From Gnetum montanum (taxonomy: Eukaryota > Streptophyta > Gnetopsida > Gnetales > Gnetaceae): DNA of 64,000 nt. Under the pieces are notes generated by a model that saw only the letters and a list, made by a program, of their open reading frames with translations, was not told the DNA's origin and made no database searches. Made by a program: the position numbers and the translations under genes. The stretch lies in the NCBI GenBank assembly GCA_015680685.1, contig MNCI01014662.1, positions 24,385 through 88,384 of the forward strand. Reading direction: 5' to 3'. Positions 1 through 10,585 of this stretch are shown here, in pieces; position 1 is the stretch's first letter, and every line of letters begins with the position of its first letter.

Positions 1-3000
1 GTCACTTGCTCTTCAAACTTCTTGAAAGCTTCGGATGCTCCGATGGTGTCCACAAAAACCTCCAGGGATCGAGCTTTGATGGCAGAATCACGGTAGTGTT
101 TTCGATAAGTGGCGCTTTCCCTTTTATATAGATGCTTGTGGTCCTTCTCCTTCTGCCCCCACTCCTGTACGCTGGTGCAGTAGTCCCTCCAGTCTCGGCT
201 AGAAGTTCAATTTGCATCCTCTGCTCTACTAACGCCCGACTGGTCTGTATGCTGTTCTTGATGGCTGTCTAATAANTTCGTACCGTCCCCTTAGGTCTCC
301 GACTTCTTTGGTCAAAGACTCAACCCTCTGCTCCGACCGTTGCAGCCTTTTCCATAGGCTTTCATTAACGCCCCTACTTTCCCATACGGAGCGCGTCGAG
401 CGTAACGCACATTTATGCATTTCCTCATAAATGTGACGTGGCACGACTGCCCCATCAGATGGGGGTTCTGCTGTGTCTAAATCAATGGGCTCCGCAGGAT
501 CCCATCAGAGGTGAGCTCCTAACAGAAAACAACATCAATATAGATGACACATTACTAAAACATTATGTCATAAAATCATTGCGGCTATAACATACCAGCA
601 ATGAGTTTATGATGCCTTCCATGAAGGCAAATTTGTCGGGGAAGTCTCTCCACATTTTGTTCACAGCAGCAGACGTAGATGCATCTTCTTCCCCTGTAGC
701 GTATTTGGTTAGACACTCCATCTATTAACAAGGTCCTGCAGATACGCTAACGCACTCATTACCTCTGCCAGTGATAGTGGCAACTTCACCAATCTCTTCC
801 GTCCCTTTCTCTTCACGCACGTGATCCCGTGTGCCGCTAGTCCCAGTAGTTGGAGTTTCCTCGTATGCCTGGTCATATGCATGGCTCCCGCTGGCACCTG
901 GGGCCGCCTCACGCACTGGAACCTGCACACGGCTCATATTAACAGCTGGGGCCTCTTCTTCCAAAATTGAGGCCCCCTCCCCACGGCTTAGTATCATCGC
1001 CTCTGTCTCAGGGGTCAACTGCCCTATCATTTTTACTGTTTACACCACCACACGTTAGCGTATAATGCTAGACAATCTAAATAAAACATTGCGTGCTACA
1101 ATCCTCTCACACTTACTAGGCGGAAGCTTATTCCGTTGAACCTCGACCGCGATAGTTTGGCTTGTGTTACCCCTAGGGGCCTCGGCTAGATGGAGCCTCT
1201 TGCGCTGAGCTGCAGGTTCCATAATTTCTTCTGCCACGCGCTTCCCTTGGTGGCATCGCGGGTGTAGGTAGACATTATCCCACCCACACTGTTGAGACCT
1301 CGCACTTGGGGTGCCACCAAGCCTTTAGTCGTTACAGACAACGACTCCCCGATTCCTTCCGGCGGATCCTGCCCACGGGTAGTGCTAAGAATGTGGGCAA
1401 TCCAAGGTCTGGACAGCTGGTCTCGGTCTTGCTGTCCCTAGACCCCATTCCTCTGGATGATCAGAAACTCAGCAAACCGCCGGGGACAAGCTATGAAAAA
1501 GACATAATGCACATTAAAGCGGGACTCAAGCTTCTTGCGAAGCTTGACCATTGCACTGCGCAGTCCCTTGGCCAAATGGTTTACCCAATCGAATCGGGTT
1601 CCCTTCTCCAGAACCTCTTGCATAATGTGGATCAGTTCTAAAAAAAAGAACTTCGCCTGCGAGAGGGTTTTGGGGAAAGTCCGGGCCCAGAAAAGGGGAT
1701 ACAGTGTCTTGGCAGTGCCCATCTCGAATTTGTCACACGGAAACCCTTTGGTCTCTTTTGGGATCCTCACCCACTCCTTCAGACACTCCTGGAATCTAGT
1801 GCTCCTCTTGGTCTTCACCTTTATGGGTAGGCCATTCAAGGGGATGCCAAATAGGTCCGCGAAGAGCTGAGCGTCGATATCGAAGCTTACGCGCACGTTA
1901 TGCACGCGTGTGCAAAAACGCTCCGCCTTCTCGCTGAAGGAGTTGACCAAAGCTATCATTTCACTGGCGGGGACATCAGGGGTCACAGCCAAAAATAGGT
2001 GCATTAGCCCTGCTGCCTAGATCTTNNNNAAGCCAGCGCTGTGCGTCCTTAATATCGCCATAACGGAAGAGGACATCCCTCGCCTCGCGGCCGGAAATCG
2101 TAAGGGTAATCTCTCGGGATTCCTTGACTGAAAAGTATAAAACGCAAGTCAAATAAAAAATGCTTTACGTAATGTCCACGACTCACAACTACACGCAGAA
2201 CATTAGAACACGCAGCGGCCTTACTAGGTCCGAAGGGCAAAGGGAATGGCGGTAGGTCCCTCTGCACGTCCTCAATCGTAAGGGGCGACTCTAAGGTCCA
2301 GTCATCATGCAGCCACCCAAGTTCCTGGCAATTCTTAAAAGGACGCTCGTAGTGGGTGTGATACTCACACATCTCATGGCCAATTTGCCCTATAACACCG
2401 GCACGCATGTTGTTGGTTGCGGTAAACGCCATTATTGCCGTTTCGGCCCAGGCCAACGCATCACCATCTCCGATTAACCTGTTATCATGTATGAAAAACC
2501 TGTACCATACAACATAGGCTTAACTTACACTTTACACATAGACTTCTCCTACACTGCACATCGATAACAAACATTATGACAGTAACAAAGACAATACATT
2601 TGGCAGAATCGGCTTACCTGCTCGCATAGTACACCATGCCTTGTGGGTTCTGGAAGTAGGTTGAGACATGGCGAGCCACGAACAACGTGTTATAGGCATG
2701 ATAAAAACTGAAATGGGCCATTCCCCAGATCCAGCCTAAATTCCTCAGGCCTTGGGCGCTGAGCGCTTGGTCCTCAGGATGGCCCGTATCGATGGCCCCA
2801 TCTGTCAAGTAAGCTAGAATCCCCTCTGAAGACCCCGCCAATAGGTGCTCTAAAATGGCACCGGCAACATCACCAGTCACATTAGACCACACGATGATGT
2901 TGAAGCTACACAGTAAGAACTGTAGAAACTCCAGCGCCCCCTTTCAGAACCAGATGACCTTCCCCTGCACTCACGTGTGCGGAGGAGGGACATTGGGGAT

Positions 3001-3455
3001 GATGGGGTTTACCCAACACAAAACCCCAATGATGTCTAACACAATCAGAATGGGCTTTAGCACGACACTATACAGAAAACAGGCTACATAAATCAACCCC
3101 TAGATTTACAGTTGCATCATTAACACAGAAACGCTACACATCATGGTTAGCCATCTATGTAGAAATCGCCCAAACCCTTGCAACAACGCAAGGTCCGTCT
3201 CTGACAACGGCGATAAACGCAACCATGCTAAGCCCTCGCTGTAACGCAAGGTCCATAACCCAAAACCCTCATTTCCACGAAGAACGCTGTATAGCACAAA
3301 TGCTGAAATAACATGAGCATGCAAAGAATGACCTACCGGTTCAAAGGTGTCGGGTCACGCACTTCGACCACGGCCTGTCGAACACGCTCCAGGTTCTCCT
3401 GTACTTCGTCGATTTTAGCCAACTTAGTGTTCTTCGTCTTCGTCTTAGGCACCAT
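1..3455 (-). CDS. Antisense intron-bearing gene of element A (3' end off-window)
   Basis: A multi-exon gene lies on the strand opposite to pol. Exon 1 (3455 down to 3337) starts with ATG, reads MVPKTKTKNTKLAKIDEVQ and ends at a GTAGGT donor. Exon 2 ends at 2618 (CAG|GTAAGC), exon 3 near 2220 (GTAAGG), exon 4 near 1120 (GTAAGT) and exon 5 near 760 (GTAATG). Exon 6 covers about 720-600 and exon 7 continues below 510. Exon 4 holds the best conserved block: LVNSFSEKAERFCTRVHNVR, then LFADLFGIPLNG. Exon 7 has a heptad-like, probably coiled-coil stretch around 430-290 (LWKRLQRSEQRVESLTKEV). Equivalents occur in B1, B2 and C1. Four Ns at 2026-2029 break exon 4, and an in-frame TAG follows IIQRNGV near 1437. 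Function unknown. The FGIP-NG block recalls N-terminal regions of plant transposon proteins, but this is only a pattern resemblance. Confidence 0.7.
276..276. other. Undetermined base in antisense exon 7
   Basis: A single N lies in the coiled-coil exon of the antisense gene. The reading frame changes near it, so the apparent break may be an assembly artefact and not a real lesion. Confidence 0.95.
2026..2029. other. Four undetermined bases
   Basis: NNNN sits in exon 4 of the antisense gene of element A, between a segment reading DAQRWL (shared with C1 and B1) and the following LMHLF segment. The frame shift seen here is probably due to the unresolved bases. Confidence 0.95.
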
Positions 3456-3583
3456 TATCACAGCTTCGACACTTGCACAGCTTTGCACCTTCAAATCTTC
3501 TGCTCTTCTTGCTCTTGCTAGATAATACCCGCAAATTTGAACTCACAATAGCCAACAGCCCATTCTAACCAAAAAAAAGACCA

Positions 3584-3595
3584 CCTATTTGTATG
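3584..3595 (-). promoter_or_regulatory. Putative TATA box of antisense gene, element A
   Basis: On the minus strand this reads CATACAAATAGG, about 130 bases upstream of the ATG at 3455. The same position carries CATAAATAGGG in B2, CCATAAATAGGGG in B1 and TATAAATAGG in C1. Conservation of the position supports a dedicated core promoter. Transcription is inferred, not shown. Confidence 0.5.
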
Positions 3596-3694
3596 CGAGA
3601 ATCACCGACTTGATACCCGATTTCAGCGGGACTTTCCTGAAACGGAACCCGAAAATCAAGATATTAATGCGGTTGATATCGCACGCACCACTGT

Positions 3695-3720
3695 CCGAAA
3701 TGATGTTAAACTACCACATC
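3695..3720 (+). repeat. Single hairpin repeat unit upstream of pol A
   Basis: The unit GTCCGAAATGATGTTAAACT matches the family of stem-loop repeats found in the other spacers: GTC, a 6-base loop, GAT (a G-U pair if RNA), then TTAAACT. Only one clear unit remains in this spacer of element A. Confidence 0.55.
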
Positions 3721-3838
3721 TTATCGCCTCGTAATCAGGCAGCATTGATTACAACTTCATTACAAAATTCAAAATTCTGTTAGCTTTCCACGTTTTCTAG
3801 CCATCACGTCATGTTCTTCCTAACCATTTACGCACTTT

Positions 3839-3851
3839 ACGGTTTTGCAGG
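3839..3851 (+). promoter_or_regulatory. Putative sense 3' splice site before pol A
   Basis: The sequence ACGGTTTTGCAG|GAC precedes the pol reading frame. Aligned positions read GGCAG|GTC in B2 and B1 and TTGGCAG|GAG in C1. This is the expected acceptor if gag-pro and pol are joined by splicing across the antisense gene, as Ogre elements do across their pol intron. Spliced RNA is needed to prove it. Confidence 0.45.
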
Positions 3852-6800
3852 ACAAACAAATGGAGGCAACACTATCAACACCTTTAACCCTGACTGGCCC
3901 ATGAGGAAAGGTAGTTAGGTAATTCGATCCCGCGTTCGTAGACGTTAACCTCCCCTTAGAAGACGTAACTATAGCTGCGACGGAGATGTCCCCGGAATGG
4001 CCAGAATAGTTGACGCGCACGCTAGAACTGGAAGCTGGGGACATAACCGAAGACCCCCTTGATGAGGTCTCTATCGTTATGCATAGGGGCGAAGCTAAAA
4101 TGCTTAAAGTCAGTTCCTTGTTAGAACGAGAAATGCACGATGCCGTAGCACAGGTCCTGCAAGACAACATCACTGTCTTCGCATGGTCATACGAGGATAT
4201 GCCTGTACTAGATCCCAGGCTAATCCAACATAACATCATCTTAGACCCACAGATCAAAGCATTTAGGCAGAAAGCATGCAAAATTAAGCCGGAGATCGCG
4301 CTAGCCGTGCGTAACGAAATCACCAAATTATATCAAGCTGGTTTCATCCGCGTGGTCGATTACTCGGACTGGGTATCTAACATTGTGGTCATGCCAAAAA
4401 AGATCGGGAGTATACGCATTTGCATAGACTTCTGGGATTTGAACAAGGCCACAATCAAAGATAATTTCCCGCTCCCGAGTATTGATCAACTAGTCGATAC
4501 AACAGCTGGGCATGCACTCCTATCGTTCATGGATGGCTTCTCTGGTTACAACCAGATTCGCATAAACCCAGAACATTAATTAACCACGACATTTATGACA
4601 CCCTGGGGCACCTTCTGCTACACTATGATGCCTTTTGGTCTGAAGAATGCCGGAGCCACGTACCAATGAGCCATGACATACATCTTTAGCGACTATCTCT
4701 TAGAGAGACTGAATGATTATGTAGATGATATAGTTGTGAAGTCTTTAAAGTCTGATGATCATTCAAGAGATCTAAAGTTAGTCCTTAAAAGATGCTCCAG
4801 ATATGAGCTCTGGCTTAACCCGAAGAAGTGCGTATTCGGAGTCAAAACCGGACGCATGTTGGGGTTTGTGGTATCGGAAACTGGCATACGAGTTGACCCT
4901 GATAAGGTCAAAGCCATTGTCGAGTTAACACCTCCGACAGACCTCAAGCAATTACGCGGGTTACAGGGATGCTTGCAATTCATATGCCGATTCATCTCGA
5001 GATTAACCGACAAGCTGCACCCTATGCAACATTTGCTAAAGAAGGGGGTTAATTTCGAATGGACGGAGGATTGCCAACGTGCGTTTGACAGCATTAAACA
5101 GGAACTCCAACATTTACCTACGATTTTCCTGCCACAAAGGGACTTGTCATTTTACATTTACCTCGCCACTTTGGACGTAGCGTTAGCAGCATTGCTCTGT
5201 CAAAGGAGGAACGATGGGTCCGAAGTGCCTATCTACTACCTAAGCCATGCTCTGTATGCGTATGAAACGAGGTATAATGAAGTCGAGCGTAATTGTCTAG
5301 CATTAGTTTTTACGCTCAAAAAGTGTAGACACTACCTTTTCCGTAGCCAGGTTAACATTATTTGCAAAAATAACATCCTTAGGACTATCATGCATAATTT
5401 GTACAAAAGTAGTAGGATCGCTCGCTGGAAAGCTATCACCGCAGAATTTGACCTGCACTATGTTGGCCAATCTTTCAGGAAGGGCCAAGTGATAGTCGAC
5501 CAGTTAGCAACATCACCGATTAACAACCAAGCCACAATAGAGCCCGAATTTCCTGACGAACATGTACATAGTCTAAGCCCTGTCTTGACAGGCCCCGAGG
5601 CGACGTTGTATTTCGATGGAGCCTCAACAGCTAGAGGTGGCAGTGCCACTGCGGTTATTATGCTGTCACCTGAGGATGTGCGTTTACATGCTTATCGCTT
5701 GACCTTCCCTTATACGAACAACGTGGTAGAGTACGAGGGGCTCCTCAGGGGATTGCTAATCGCCAGCGAGTTAGATGTGCAACACCTGGCAGTTAGGGGC
5801 GATTCGATGCTTGTCATAAATCAAATCACTGGAGTCTATGCCTGCAAGGCCGTACATTTGCAGCCCTACTGCGATCAGGCTAAAGATCTTTTGAGGCGAT
5901 TTACGACCTTCGACGCCCAACACGTCCCACGCATTGACAACACGCTGGCCGACGCATTGGCCACCTTGGCCTTACACTTGCCTTCACACCTATTTAACAC
6001 CTGCCCTGCATTAATTACAGACTGTGTAGATCCTATCATTCGAACAGCGCAAATCTCCTCTCTTCTCGTGGAAAGCATGCCTGAATGGTACAACAATATT
6101 AAAAATTATCTTTTAGAGGGTGAACTACCGTCTGCATTAACACGTGCATAGAAAGACGCAATCCGCAAGCAGGCTAGGCAATACGTCATCATCGGAGATA
6201 GCACTCTCTGTAGACGCTCCTTTGATGGCGTGTTGCTTACCTGCATTGACAAAGATCAAGTGCAAGAGATAGTCGGTGAAGTTCATGAGGGACTATGCGG
6301 CAACCACGTAGCACCACGGGCTATGGCCCTAAAAATCCGTCGTTTAGGGTACTACTGGCCACGCATGGAAAAAGACTACCTCACAAAGGTTAAAACTTGT
6401 GACACGTGTCAGCGTCATGCAAACCTCATCCACGTGTCACCCATAGAATTGCATACAACGCAGATAACATGGCCATTTCAATGATGGGGACTGGACATCA
6501 TAGGACCCATCACGCCAAAATCTTCTGTAGGGCATAGCTTCATTATTACCGCTACTGAGTATTTTACGAAGTGGGTAGAAGCTGTCCCCCTGCGGAAAAT
6601 CACATCGCAATAGGTCTGCCATTTTATCTTGGATAACATAGTAACCAGATTTGGTCTTCCAATGACTATTGTGACTGACAATGGGCCACAGTTTAGTAGC
6701 GTGGAAACCAAATCCTTTTGTGATAACCTAGGCATTAGATAGTCTTTTTCCTCCCCCTATTACCCGCAGGCGAATGGTCAAGCTGAAGCATCAAACAAAA

Positions 6801-7311
6801 TAGTCATTAATCTGCTCAAGAAAATGCTCGATGGCAACAAGAGACGGTGGCATGATAAAATCCTCTATGTGCTATGGGCGTACTGTACTACATGTAGGAC
6901 AGCTATAGGCAGTACGCCCTATAGTCTAGTTTACGGATCTGAAGCAGTGCTACCTCTCGAATTGCAAATTCCTTCTCCACCATTAGAAATGAGGCTCAGC
7001 ACACCAAGGCTCGGATAATGGATTTGGATTTAGTGGAAGAGAAGCAGATACATGCTCTTGATACGATTGAGAAATATCAAGATAAACAGAGATAGAAGCA
7101 TCGTCACAACCTTTAGCAGCGTCCGATCAAGAAAGGAGACCTGGTCCTCAAAGCCATGCGCGAGTCGGCAGGCAGGTTCTTGGTGAATTGGGAAGGTCCT
7201 TTCTCGGTGGTCGACGCATATAGCAGCGGAGCTTTCAGACTAGCAGACATCAACGACAATGAACTACTGAACCCTGTAAACCATGTATATCTGAAGCGGT
7301 ATTACATTTAG
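3851..7311 (+). pseudogene. pol: Pol polyprotein of element A (RT, RNase H, second RNase H, integrase), interrupted
   Basis: The region encodes reverse transcriptase, two RNase H domains and integrase. RT spans about 4250-5000, with FMDGFSGYNQI near 4525 and the catalytic NYVDDI near 4715. The RT-linked RNase H (YYLSHALYAYETRYNEVERN) is near 5230-5460. A second, archaeal-type RNase H follows at about 5590-5970 (LYFDGAS, NNVVEYEGLL, GDSMLVINQ), a hallmark of Tat-group elements. Integrase begins near 6150 with an HHCC finger (HEGLCGNH ... CDTC), then the DDE residues WGLD near 6490, VTDNGPQF near 6675 and NGQAEA near 6775. A GDLVLKA...NWEGPF...HVYLKRYY tail ends at the TAG at 7309. In-frame stops lie at about 4007, 4577, 4667, 6149, 6481, 6611 and 6739, with a frameshift near 7010. 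There is no protease in this segment because it is encoded upstream of the antisense gene. Confidence 0.92.
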
Positions 7312-7344
7312 CAATATCTACAGCGCGAGTAATCAGGTATGGCA

Positions 7345-7803
7345 CCAGTCGTCCGCTACGACGTAAAACTGGCACTAGGCGTCTGCTATGACGTAAAACT
7401 GGCAGGCCTTGCACACGTCCGCCACGATGCTAAACTGGCAAGTTACCACCGTCCGCTACGACGTAAAACTGGCAACGTTGTACAGGTCCACCAAGATGAA
7501 AAACTGACATCTTTTGCACGCGTCCGCCACGACGCTAAACTGGCGCAGGTAAGTAGCCGTCTGCTGGGACATAAAACCAGCACAGCTTTGTCCTTGGGTC
7601 ATGACACAAAACTGGCATCCACAGCACGGTCTGTTGAGACCATAAATCAGATATACCACCATCCGCTACGACGTAAAACTAGCACTTCTGGATCTGCCTG
7701 GACTTTAAACTGGAACCATGGTCTGCTGAGACTTAAAACCAGTAACGGCAGTCTACCAGGACTTAAAACTGGGAATTACAGGCCACTACCATGTAAATCA
7801 GGT
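7345..7803 (+). repeat. Hairpin repeat array downstream of integrase, element A (about 14 units)
   Basis: About 14 units spaced near 30 bp begin some 35 bases after the pol stop. The consensus is GTCYGCTACGAC, 1-2 bases, then TAAAACTGGCA. GTC and GAC can pair around a 6-base loop, and several units keep pairing with GTC/GAT (G-U). The same family occurs in each spacer of B1, B2, C1 and C2. The 30-base period leaves an open frame of 165 codons, which I do not read as a gene. Confidence 0.8.
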
Positions 7804-8832
7804 GAGCGTGATCATTTTTGTACAGCTGCACGATAGACGGGGTGGGATATTGGGACAATCCTAGTGTCGCCACCCCACTGGCATCCTACTGATTCCTCGG
7901 ACGAGTTGAAAGGCATCGTACTGATCCCTCGGAGATGCCGTCGCTGCGACCACTGCAGTGGTGGCACCTCTGAGAGTTCAGTCTCGCCAGCCGGAGTCCC
8001 GATGAAATCCTCGTCGACAACGACCTCAGCGACCACCGCCAATCATCGCTATCGGACGCTGGTTTCGCAAATTCATCTGGCTGGTTCCTTATGCAACCAG
8101 TCAGCTGCACTGTGTCTGATGCCTTTTGGCGAAGATATGCTAGGCCAATCGTCAGGATTGGCGGCTCCGCCCGCATGAGCCAGCTCCTTCTTTACAGCCC
8201 AATCGCTCTAGCTCACATCAGATGGCACTCGTTTCAACAACCTCGCCTCTTATTCGCATGAGCAATGGTTCTCTGCTTTCTTTTGTGGTTGCAAGCTACT
8301 TGCCTTGGAGGACGTCGTTCGAAGGTGCGTCCATCTGAGCGGTGAAGTACAATAGCGTGTTGAAATGGCTACTCAGGTTTGCCCGACCATTTAGATCTGC
8401 ATACCTCACCACCCACTTCCCATATGCAAAAGCTATATATGCAAGTATTCATTTTCCGCACTCACACCAGCAGAGATATCGCAGAAGTGACACGCCACGC
8501 TCCTTTTGCACGCATTCCTACTACAATCCGTGACAGAGAAATCTCAGATTGATGCACTACGCTGGTTTGAAAGCATTCCTATCGACATAAATGAGCGTAC
8601 ATTTCCATGTGTACGAGCGTATTTCATGCCCCTACCATCATAACGCATTTTGCATCTTCCCTGAACCTGTTTCCAGCTATATCCCTCCATCTCCCATGCC
8701 TTCCGGCTTTGCGCTTCCATGTTGATAGGGAAACACTTGAGTAGCCAAGGATGGATGCTGTTCTCGCTTCTGCCAATTCAGTGTTTCGAATTCTTTGTCG
8801 ATGTCTTTCGGGCAAGCCCTCTAACCATCAAC
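7804..8832 (+). other. 3' untranslated spacer of element A
   Basis: About 1 kb between the hairpin array and the polypurine tract. I find no supported gene. Part of it (about 7860-8060) is recognisably related to 23985-24130 in B2, for instance the CGCCACC...GGCATC...TACTGAT/CTAATCC phrase, so it is an inherited untranslated segment of the element. Confidence 0.6.
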
Positions 8833-8845
8833 AAAGAGGGGCCAT
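8833..8845 (+). promoter_or_regulatory. Polypurine tract of element A
   Basis: AAAGAGGGGCCAT directly precedes the LTR start TGAAACACC. This is the plus-strand DNA primer site used in reverse transcription. The same tract stands next to the LTRs of B2, C1 and C2. Confidence 0.85.
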
Positions 8846-9101
8846 TGAAACACCATGAAAATTACGAGTCGGCCTCAGGCAAAGATTCGCAATTCAAGCA
8901 AGAGCACGCATTAGCTTTGATCAAGGACAAGTTTACGCTCTATTACGCACGGTAGCGTAATGAGCGTAATAAGCTCCAAAATAGTCTAGAAAAGCACAAT
9001 AGTCTGACACACTTTCTCACGGCGTATGGATAACTTGTCTTTATGCTTGTTACGCGGCGGTGCGTACCATTGTGTATTTCATCACTAAGGCGAGACATTA
9101 T

Positions 9102-9237
9102 TTACGCTTTGTCACGCGCGGCTGCGTAGTGAGTGTAAATTAGACATTGTTTACACTTCGCTACGCACGGCTGCGTAGTGAGTGTAAATTAGACATTGTT
9201 TACGCTTCGTTACGCGCAGCTGCGTAGTGAGCGTAAG
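9102..9237 (+). repeat. 49-bp tandem repeat with internal palindrome in LTR A
   Basis: Units start at 9102, 9151 and 9200, the last one partial. Each starts with TTACRCTT and contains CTACGC ... GCGTAGTGAGTGTAA, so each can fold on itself. An imperfect relative lies upstream at about 8934-8970 (ACGCTCTATTACGC / GCGTAATGAGCGT). Confidence 0.8.
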
Positions 9238-9485
9238 ACAATTTTAAGCCTATTGTTTTTATACCGGATTACGCTCATACACACAACACAACGTGAATGA
9301 GTGTAATATAGCCTGAAAGCGAATTGAAACATGCTCAACATGTACCTGCTCTTCACATGCACAACACGCAAACGAGCGTGTTGTGTGTAGTCACAGTCTG
9401 ACTTAAAATGGTCATGTCAACGGAACCCGAAATATCCGGGACCCACATCATCAGGGTTGCACCTTTTTCACGAAGCGTCGCGGCC

Positions 9486-9493
9486 TATAAATA
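9486..9493 (+). promoter_or_regulatory. TATA box of LTR A
   Basis: CCTATAAATACCTC matches a plant TATA box. The homologous box is CCTATAAATACCCT at 25769 in LTR B2 and the same on the minus strand at 56514-56521 in B1. Confidence 0.75.
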
Positions 9494-10216
9494 CCTCAGT
9501 CGACAAAGATACAAAGGTGGGCAAGTCAGAGAAACAAAGGCATTTTTCTGAGCACCAGAGCATTTATCACCTTTGTGAGCAGAAAATCAAAAGGGCAAGA
9601 GCATTTTCTGAGCAAGGAAGCACTTATCACCTTGAGCAGAGAAACAAAGAGCAACCTTTTGACAACTGCTGACAGCACCATCCATCAGCAAGAACAGAGC
9701 ATAGTGCGCTTGAGCCTTAGCAACAAGAGAGATCATTCCTTCGGGGAAGATACGACTTTTTCCGTTAGTGATTGCTGCCCTGAGCAGAACCTACTCGAAG
9801 CAAAGAAGCTGACCAGGGATCGTGAGATCGTCTCGTCTAGTTTTGTAGACTCTACCGGTCAGAAACAGTTGATCGGCAGACCTCAGAGCTTGACCATCCT
9901 TGTATCCTAGCTTTGGCCTACGAGGTGGATCGGACTTCTGTCTGGACAGTTTCCTTGTTGTTTTGTGCTCAATTTTGCATGAAACTATTGGGGGTCTCTC
10001 CCATTGTAACGTGATATACAAATCATACATTCTTTCAAAAATCGAAACATAGATCTTTGAAAATCACACGTTTCTCTCTTGATTAACATCTCTTCGGCAT
10101 GTTTGACGTTATCATCGTAGCGATCCATCCATGTCGTTTTCCTTCCATTTCACAATCCCTCGAATCAAATCGAAACAATGCAAACATCTGTAATCGTCAT
10201 CGTTTTACTGACCCAT

Positions 10217-10232
10217 AAGTCCCTGTCTGATC
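10217..10232 (+). promoter_or_regulatory. Conserved U5 motif, LTR A
   Basis: AAGTCCCTGTCTGATC lies 127 bases before the LTR end. Near-identical 16-mers occur 118-150 bases from the same LTR edge in B1, B2, both C1 LTRs, C2 and D, although the rest of these LTRs has diverged. Confidence 0.6.
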
Positions 10233-10585
10233 GACAAGACCGTTTAGGGCACCGCGGATTCGCTTTTTCCAGCATAGCCCTCGTGCGGATCCGTGGTTAA
10301 AACTGTATACACGGAACCTCGGTCGGTATTTCCAGCTGCTGACGTTTTCTGTCGTTACAATTACTGGTTAACTGAACTTTCCTTATGGTAGTCTTGCATG
10401 CTCTCTATACCTCATCGCGCACTGGCATAAACGTGACACACTTTTGTGGTTGTTTATGCTTTGTGTGGTATAGATCGGTCACCTCAATAGTTCCTCCAGA
10501 ATTTGGCAAGACATAAAGCCTCCTTGTATTGCTTTTGTAATCTCTTTGTTCTTTTTTGCACTTCTACATAATCACTTGCTTGGCA

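Larger units (their letters stand above)
1..10359 (+). mobile_element. Element A, Tat/Ogre-type Ty3/gypsy retrotransposon (right part)
   Basis: This is the right-hand part of a plus-strand LTR retrotransposon. It contains, in order, the antisense gene (minus strand, up to 3455), pol (3851-7311), an array of hairpin repeats, a 3' untranslated stretch, a polypurine tract and the 3' LTR ending at 10359. Gag, protease and the 5' LTR lie left of the window. It is the most CpG-rich of the full-sized copies, and its antisense gene is nearly open, so it is probably younger or less decayed than B1 and B2. Its right edge meets the leader of B2 directly, which suggests it inserted there, but the left edge needed to test a target duplication is not visible. 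Confidence 0.8.
8846..10359 (+). repeat. 3' LTR of element A
   Basis: A 1514-bp LTR begins TGAAACACC after the polypurine tract and ends GTCGTTACA. A TATA box (TATAAATA) lies at 9486-9493, so U3 is about 640 bp. It carries triplicated palindromic 49-bp repeats and the conserved U5 motif at 10217-10232. Its U3 is strongly diverged from the B2 LTR at 24808-26505, so these two are different subfamilies and not the two ends of one element. Only the U5 end aligns readily. Confidence 0.85.

Noticed and set aside
3820-4326. Minus-strand frame of 168 codons over pol A
   Set aside because: Shadow of the pol frame. Similar shadows occur at 19940-20431 in B2, and their sequence only mirrors RT conservation.
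7339-7836. Open frame of 165 codons coding VRYDVKLA-like peptide repeats
   Set aside because: It coincides with the 30-bp hairpin array, whose period is a multiple of three. The homologous arrays in B2, C1 and C2 have no open frame.
8846-10359. LTR A taken as the true 5' LTR of B2
   Set aside because: Its U3 does not match the B2 3' LTR and no primer-binding site follows it, although a recombinant origin cannot be fully excluded.
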